DNA from: an uncultured Muribaculaceae bacterium
Lineage (GTDB): Bacteria > Bacteroidota > Bacteroidia > Bacteroidales > Muribaculaceae
Reading direction: 5' to 3'
Length of the DNA: 64,000 bases
NCBI GenBank assembly: GCA_910579105.1
Contig: CAJTRT010000003.1
Span: forward strand, 25,547 to 89,546
The notes beneath the pieces were generated by a model that did no database searches, was not told where the DNA came from, and worked only from the letters and a program-made list of their open reading frames with translations. The translations under genes were made by a program, and so were the position numbers. Positions 60,081-64,000 of this stretch are shown here, one piece after another (the stretch's first letter is position 1; each line of letters starts with the position of its first letter).

Positions 60081-60253
60081 TGCACCGCGACTGCGCCCTC
60101 TGTCCCACCGCGCATAACGGCATAAACGGTCGTTATTGCGAGATTATGCGAATCTACGTCACCCACTCGCCCGGCAAACCATGCGGGCGCCAACCAACCA
60201 AACCAACCGAACATGAGCAACGATACTACGACGATGACGGTTCAGGCGAGTGA
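60080..60253 (+). CDS. Small Cys-rich protein between recT and the coiled-coil gene
   Basis: 57 residues starting on the recT stop (TGATG). Four Cys in the pattern DCALCPTAHNGINGRYCEIM and GKPCG suggest a zinc-binding knuckle. The last 40 bases overlap the next gene. Overlapping starts on both sides fit a phage operon; expression is unproven. Confidence 0.5.
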   Translation: MHRDCALCPTAHNGINGRYCEIMRIYVTHSPGKPCGRQPTKPTEHEQRYYDDDGSGE

Positions 60254-61433
60254 GGCCGCCATCATAAAGAAAGAGAACATAGCCACAATCGTGCAGGCCG
60301 CGCCCCAGTCCTACCAGACCAACGTTCTGTCGTGCCGCCGCTGCGCGGAATTCGGGCAGAATCTGCTCGACGAGGCCGCCAAGAACGGCATGAGCGACGA
60401 CCTCGACCAGCGTATAGCCTCATTCATCGAGAAAGCCCGGAAAACCGTACAGGTTATGAACGAGCGCCGTTCCCCGGTCACAAAGCTCTTCGACCAGGTG
60501 CGCTCGGAGTTCACCCTCCTCGAGAACGCCATCGACCCTGCAAAGAAAGACACGGTCCCGTTCCGCCTGCAACGGCTGCGCGACACCTATGCCGCCAAGA
60601 GACGGGAGGAAGAGGAGGCGAGGAGGCGTGCCGCCGAGGTCCAGCGGCAGCTCGAACTTGCCAAGGCCGAATACCGGGCCGCGTGCGAGGAAGACTACCT
60701 CAACTCGTTCAACAACCTGCTGAATTCAGAAATCAACAAACTGAGCGAGCTTAACGCCTCTGTCTCTTTGGAGAACTATGCCGCCGTGACCGACACGGTT
60801 ACCGGCTTTCCCGTCACGCTCCCCTCCGAATGGTGTCCCCCATCATCAGTCAGGCTTCCATACAACCTTTCCCCCGATGATGCGAGGTGTATCCGCACCG
60901 AGGTGTTCGCGGCTCTGCTCCGGCGCTTCGAGGAACAGTACAAGTTCGAGATCGAGGACCTGCGCCAGGACATCCTCGACAAGCTCCCTTCCAAAAAGGC
61001 GGAACTCGAACGCATAGTCCGCTCCGATGCGGCGGAGGCCGAACGCGTAAAGGCCGACCTCGCTCGCCGTGAGGCCGAGGATGCGGCTCGCAAGGAACGC
61101 GAGCGCCGGGAGAAGGAACGCCGGGAAAAGGAGGCCTTGGAGCTGAAAAGGCAGAACGAGCAGATCGGCGGCCTGTTCGCCGCTAACAAGGCGGCAGCGT
61201 CGGCCTACACTCCCAAGGTGAAAGTCTCCCGGAAAATCGTAGTCACAGATCCGGCGGCGTATCTTTCTGTGCTGCATCTGTGGTGGCAGCGCGAGGGTAG
61301 CGCCCTCTCAGTAGAGGAACTCGGCAAGATATTCAGGAAACAGGTCACATTCTGCGAGAAACTCGCCGACAAGGAGGAGGTCTACGCCGAGCATCCGGGA
61401 CTTGAATACGTTGAGGAAGTAAAGGCGAAATGA
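60213..61433 (+). CDS. Coiled-coil phage protein of unknown function
   Basis: 406 residues. The N-terminal 100 are helical (MSDDLDQRIASFIEKARKTV), followed by a charged coiled coil (AAKRREEEEARRRAAEVQRQ), a globular middle around 190-250, and a second very charged helix at about 265-325 (RREAEDAARKERERREKERR). The last 75 residues form a small domain. Not recognised by name; the layout recalls phage proteins of the DUF1351 kind that accompany RecT. One base separates it from the nuclease gene. Confidence 0.65.
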   Translation: MSNDTTTMTVQASEAAIIKKENIATIVQAAPQSYQTNVLSCRRCAEFGQNLLDEAAKNGMSDDLDQRIASFIEKARKTVQVMNERRSPVTKLFDQVRSEFTLLENAIDPAKKDTVPFRLQRLRDTYAAKRREEEEARRRAAEVQRQLELAKAEYRAACEEDYLNSFNNLLNSEINKLSELNASVSLENYAAVTDTVTGFPVTLPSEWCPPSSVRLPYNLSPDDARCIRTEVFAALLRRFEEQYKFEIEDLRQDILDKLPSKKAELERIVRSDAAEAERVKADLARREAEDAARKERERREKERREKEALELKRQNEQIGGLFAANKAAASAYTPKVKVSRKIVVTDPAAYLSVLHLWWQREGSALSVEELGKIFRKQVTFCEKLADKEEVYAEHPGLEYVEEVKAK

Positions 61434-61434
61434 C

Positions 61435-62097
61435 ATGGGCGGTAATCCCGATGCGTATTACGACCGTCCCGAAGTCAGCAACTCCGACCTCACCGAGCTG
61501 AAGAACATCCTCCATCCCCGCCGCCAGTTCGGCGACAGGGAGGAGGCTTTCCGCTTCGGAAGCCTCGTGGACGCCATGGTGACGGAACCGGCGAGGGTGA
61601 ACTACTACCGCCTGACTGTCGACGACGTTCCCTATACCGAGGACGAGTTCCGCCATGCGAGGGAGATGCACCGGGCATTGCGCATGGAAGCTCGGCGGGA
61701 TCCGTTTCTCGCGAAGGTATTGGCGGAAGCTGAAACTCAATGCTTCATGGTGAACCATGGCCAGCAATTCGAGTATGGCGGCTTTCCCTTTACCCTTGAC
61801 ACTCGCTGTAAGTGGGATTGGTGGTTGAAGATGTCCCATTTCGGCGGAGACCTCAAAACCACCTTTGCCGCTTCACATGCTGAATTTGATGAGGCTGTTG
61901 ACTTTTTCGATTGGGATAGAAGCCGCGCGTGGTATATGGACATAGCGCGTTCCGACCGTGATTTCATCTATGCGATATCGAAAAAGAACTGCCACATATT
62001 CAAGAAATTCATCGAACGAGGCGATACAATCTACATCCGGGGCCGCGAGAAGTACGAAGAGCTTGCATTTCAGTATTGGTGCTTTAATCTGTATTAG
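61435..62097 (+). CDS. PD-(D/E)XK nuclease-like protein (YqaJ/DUF3799-like)
   Basis: 220 residues. The start YYDRPEVSNSDLTELKNILH and AFRFGSLVDAMVTEP resemble DUF3799/RecE-like exonucleases. The catalytic region reads GFPFTLDTRCKWDWWL then GDLKTTFAASHAEFDEAVDF, giving the D...DxK set, followed by RAWYMDIARSDRDFIYAISK. The probable role is the exonuclease partner of RecT. Confidence 0.78.
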   Translation: MGGNPDAYYDRPEVSNSDLTELKNILHPRRQFGDREEAFRFGSLVDAMVTEPARVNYYRLTVDDVPYTEDEFRHAREMHRALRMEARRDPFLAKVLAEAETQCFMVNHGQQFEYGGFPFTLDTRCKWDWWLKMSHFGGDLKTTFAASHAEFDEAVDFFDWDRSRAWYMDIARSDRDFIYAISKKNCHIFKKFIERGDTIYIRGREKYEELAFQYWCFNLY

Positions 62098-62100
62098 TCT

Positions 62101-63621
62101 ATGTCTGATTTAGCTATAATTATAAAAGATGGCACGCCTGAGCTCGTTCACGTACTGCCGCCGGCCTCTCGAGATGACCTCCACCTCGAACATAATCTTC
62201 GGATTGAACCTTACCCCTATCAGAAAGAGGGTATTCTGTTTGGTCTCGAGAAAAAGCGCCTTATCATCGGCGACGAACCGGGCCTGGGCAAGACCTTGCA
62301 GAGTATCGGCATCGCCGACTGCGCCAACGCTTACCCTTGCTTGGTTATCTGCCCGGCCTCGCTCAAAATCAACTGGCAGCGCGAGTTCGAGAAATTCACC
62401 GACAAGAAAGCCCTCGTCTTTGACAACAGCACCCGCACCACATGGCCCTATCTGCTGAAAATGGGAATGTACCAGGTCGCCGTCGTCAATTACGAGAGCC
62501 TCCGCAAGTATTTCGTGTGGGACATCAGGGGCGGTTCATCGTCCAAAGGACGCTCTGCCAAAGCAGAGAACTCTTTCCGCCTGAAAGACGTGGTGTTTTG
62601 CCCCGAAATCCGCATGTTCCGCTCCGTGATCATCGACGAGAGCCACAGGGTAAAAGACCCCGGCGCGCAGCAGACGATCTTCGCCAAAGGTATAACATCG
62701 GGCAAGGAATATGTTATGCTGCTCTCGGGCACCCCTGTGGTGAACAAGCCCGACGACCTCGTCGCTCAGCTGTCAATAATGGGGCGGCTTACTGAGTTCG
62801 GTGGCCGAGGAAAGTTCCTGGCCGATTTCGGCGGTGACGAGGCCGACCTGGCCGAACTCTCGCGGCAGCTCTACGACCGGTGCATGATCCGCAGGGAGAA
62901 GCGCTCGGTGCTGACCGACCTCCCCGACAAAACCCGTGTCGATCTATATGTCGATATCTCCAACCGCGAAGAATACGACCTCGCCGCGGCCGACCTTGCG
63001 GCGTACCTCCGAGAATACACCGAGTGTACCGATGTTGAGATACGCCGCAAGATGCGCATGGAAGCGCTCGTCAGGTTTATGACGCTGCGTTCCCTATCGG
63101 CAAAAGGAAAGGTCCGGCAGGCCGTGGACTTCGTCAACACTTTTCTCGCCAATGGCAAGCCTTTGATAATATTCTGCTCCTACCACGAGATAGTGGACGC
63201 TTTGAAAAAGGCGTTTCCCAAGGCCGTCACCATCACAGGCCGCGACTCTCTATTAGAGAAGCAGGCGGCGGTCGACCGCTTTCAAAGCGGCAACGCCCGG
63301 CTCGCGATATGCTCCATTAAAGCGGCGGGTGTAGGGCTGACCCTCACGGCCTCATCAAACGTGGCTTTCGTCGAGTTCCCATGGACCTACGCCGACTGCT
63401 GCCAGTGCGAGGACCGCGCCCACCGCATAGGGCAGAAAGATAACGTAACCTGCTACTACCTGCTCGGACAGGGCACCATCGACCACGCGCTGTACCGCAT
63501 CATTCACAAGAAGAAATCCATCGCCGGCACGATTATGGCCTCGTCCGACGACATCCCGCAGGACGAGATGTATTTCGACGAGCTGGCGAATATCTTCATG
63601 CTCGACCATGGAAATCTGTAA
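62101..63621 (+). CDS. SNF2-type superfamily 2 helicase
   Basis: 506 residues. Walker A IGDEPGLGKTLQSIGIADC (residues 57-75), DEAH-box variant VIIDESHRVKDPGAQQT, LLSGTPVVNKPDDLVAQL, and the C-terminal half with ICSIKAAGVGLTLTASSNVA and QCEDRAHRIGQKDNVTCYYL. This matches SMARCAL1-like phage helicases, which anneal or remodel DNA at forks. It follows the nuclease by three bases and overlaps the next small gene. Confidence 0.92.
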   Translation: MSDLAIIIKDGTPELVHVLPPASRDDLHLEHNLRIEPYPYQKEGILFGLEKKRLIIGDEPGLGKTLQSIGIADCANAYPCLVICPASLKINWQREFEKFTDKKALVFDNSTRTTWPYLLKMGMYQVAVVNYESLRKYFVWDIRGGSSSKGRSAKAENSFRLKDVVFCPEIRMFRSVIIDESHRVKDPGAQQTIFAKGITSGKEYVMLLSGTPVVNKPDDLVAQLSIMGRLTEFGGRGKFLADFGGDEADLAELSRQLYDRCMIRREKRSVLTDLPDKTRVDLYVDISNREEYDLAAADLAAYLREYTECTDVEIRRKMRMEALVRFMTLRSLSAKGKVRQAVDFVNTFLANGKPLIIFCSYHEIVDALKKAFPKAVTITGRDSLLEKQAAVDRFQSGNARLAICSIKAAGVGLTLTASSNVAFVEFPWTYADCCQCEDRAHRIGQKDNVTCYYLLGQGTIDHALYRIIHKKKSIAGTIMASSDDIPQDEMYFDELANIFMLDHGNL

Positions 63622-63787
63622 GACCGACATACAGAAGATCACGGCGTACCTCGAGGACGCGGCGAAGCTCTACGACGCTCTCGCCGCACTGCCTATGCAG
63701 AAATGCGTCTCCCGCTCGCATATGATCAGACAACTAACAGCCAAACTTAAAAACATATTGAAAAATGACGAAGGCAGAAAACGTTGA
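63608..63787 (+). CDS. Small helical phage protein
   Basis: 59 residues (start MEICKTDIQKITAYLEDAAK), helical and basic at the end. It overlaps the helicase stop by 14 bases and the next gene by 23, a pattern of tight phage operons. No family recognised. Confidence 0.6.
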   Translation: MEICKTDIQKITAYLEDAAKLYDALAALPMQKCVSRSHMIRQLTAKLKNILKNDEGRKR

Positions 63788-64000
63788 AACCCGCAAGTCC
63801 GAAATCCGTTACCGCACCGTCGACACCGCCCGGATGCGCAACAAGTATATAGCCCGCAACGTCACAAGGACATGGAAGGAAAACTTCCTCGACAAGGATA
63901 CCGGCAAAACCGTGGAAATCGACCACCACCAGGTGCTTTTCGAGAAAGGTACACTGATTACCGACGATGTACTGACCTCCATCAAGTTCTGGCAGGAGGA
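63765..64000 (+). CDS. Phage protein, partial (3' end outside window)
   Basis: The frame opens at the ATG at 63765 (MTKAENVETRKSEIRYRTVD) and stays open to the window edge, 78 codons. Rich in Arg/Lys and Thr. No family can be assigned. Confidence 0.6.
   Translation, partial: MTKAENVETRKSEIRYRTVDTARMRNKYIARNVTRTWKENFLDKDTGKTVEIDHHQVLFEKGTLITDDVLTSIKFWQE

Larger units (their letters stand above)
50920..64000 (+). mobile_element. Prophage (left part; right end outside the window)
   Basis: Starting right after prfC the gene content changes to integrase, HTH/ImmA protein, XRE repressor, Cro- and excisionase-like proteins, tRNA-like elements, RecT, PD-(D/E)XK nuclease, SNF2 helicase and many short overlapping proteins. 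This order is typical of temperate phages. The repressor side (54.2-56.5 kb) is clearly AT-richer than the recombination genes. The left boundary is inferred from the integrase position; no attachment-site duplicate can be confirmed without the right end. An integrative conjugative element is less likely because no conjugation genes are visible so far. Confidence 0.78.

Noticed and set aside
1..64000. CRISPR arrays, rRNA operons and insertion sequences
   Set aside because: No regularly spaced repeats, rRNA signatures or transposase genes were seen on either strand.
50920..64000. Integrative conjugative element
   Set aside because: The integrase type would allow it, but no relaxase or transfer genes are seen and RecT, a Cro-like gene and tRNA-like elements fit a phage better.

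Overview
The window looks like the chromosome of a GC-rich member of the Bacteroidales (probably a Muribaculaceae-type gut commensal) carrying the left part of an integrated prophage. The evidence is the gene content (NspC, DUF4250, DUF4923, DUF3127, DUF1599 and DoxX/BT_3928-type proteins, a gyrA-TPR pair, a fur-purA pair, a TPP-riboswitch-controlled TonB receptor). The promoters point the same way: near many starts there is a Bacteroidetes -7 box (TAnnTTTGC, or its TAnnTTCGC variant).

Layout. 1-1775: the start of a thiamine-type TonB receptor on the minus strand behind a TPP riboswitch. 2193-5312: a four-gene membrane cassette (polytopic protein with an apparent frameshift, UbiA-type prenyltransferase, small EamA/SMR-type transporter, HAD-IB phosphatase) that resembles the machinery for polyprenyl-phosphate-pentose donors. 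5361-6915: an AT-richer ATPase plus TOPRIM-like pair, a defence candidate. 7054-9962: a minus-strand operon of polyprenyl synthetase, TatD, TM2 protein and DUF4923. 10044-17260: a plus-strand run of DUF4250, UvrD-like helicase, nspC, GH43, GT2 and radC. 17463-25097: butyrate kinase and phosphotransbutyrylase, htpG and clpC on the minus strand, with a candidate small RNA between ptb and htpG. 25482-29324: gyrA and a TPR protein. 29539-31620: AT-rich accessory genes and a HicAB toxin-antitoxin pair. 31650-35913: fur, purA, AIM24, DUF5131 and an esterase on the minus strand. 36034-40554: purT, porin and dnaG. 41124-48324: DUF3127, then a long minus-strand set (thiE-like, kdsB, M16-like, DUF1599, DoxX, tpiA, SPOR, folE). 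48470-50919: rfbD and prfC.

From about 50920 to the right edge lies a mobile element, most likely a temperate phage. It has a tyrosine integrase, an HTH/ImmA-type protease with palindromic operators, an XRE repressor co-transcribed with membrane and accessory genes, and a compact switch with face-to-face promoters around an inverted repeat. Next come Cro-like and excisionase-like proteins, a cluster of odd tRNA-like elements between strong terminators, and a replication/recombination module (RecT annealase, PD-(D/E)XK-type nuclease, SNF2-type helicase). The right end is outside the window.

The parts most worth a second look are the ATPase/TOPRIM-like pair, the pentose-lipid cassette, the repressor-linked conversion cassette and switch, the tRNA-like cluster, the candidate small RNA near 19.9 kb and the structured element near 2.0 kb. 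Everything here was read by eye; no database search or folding program was run.
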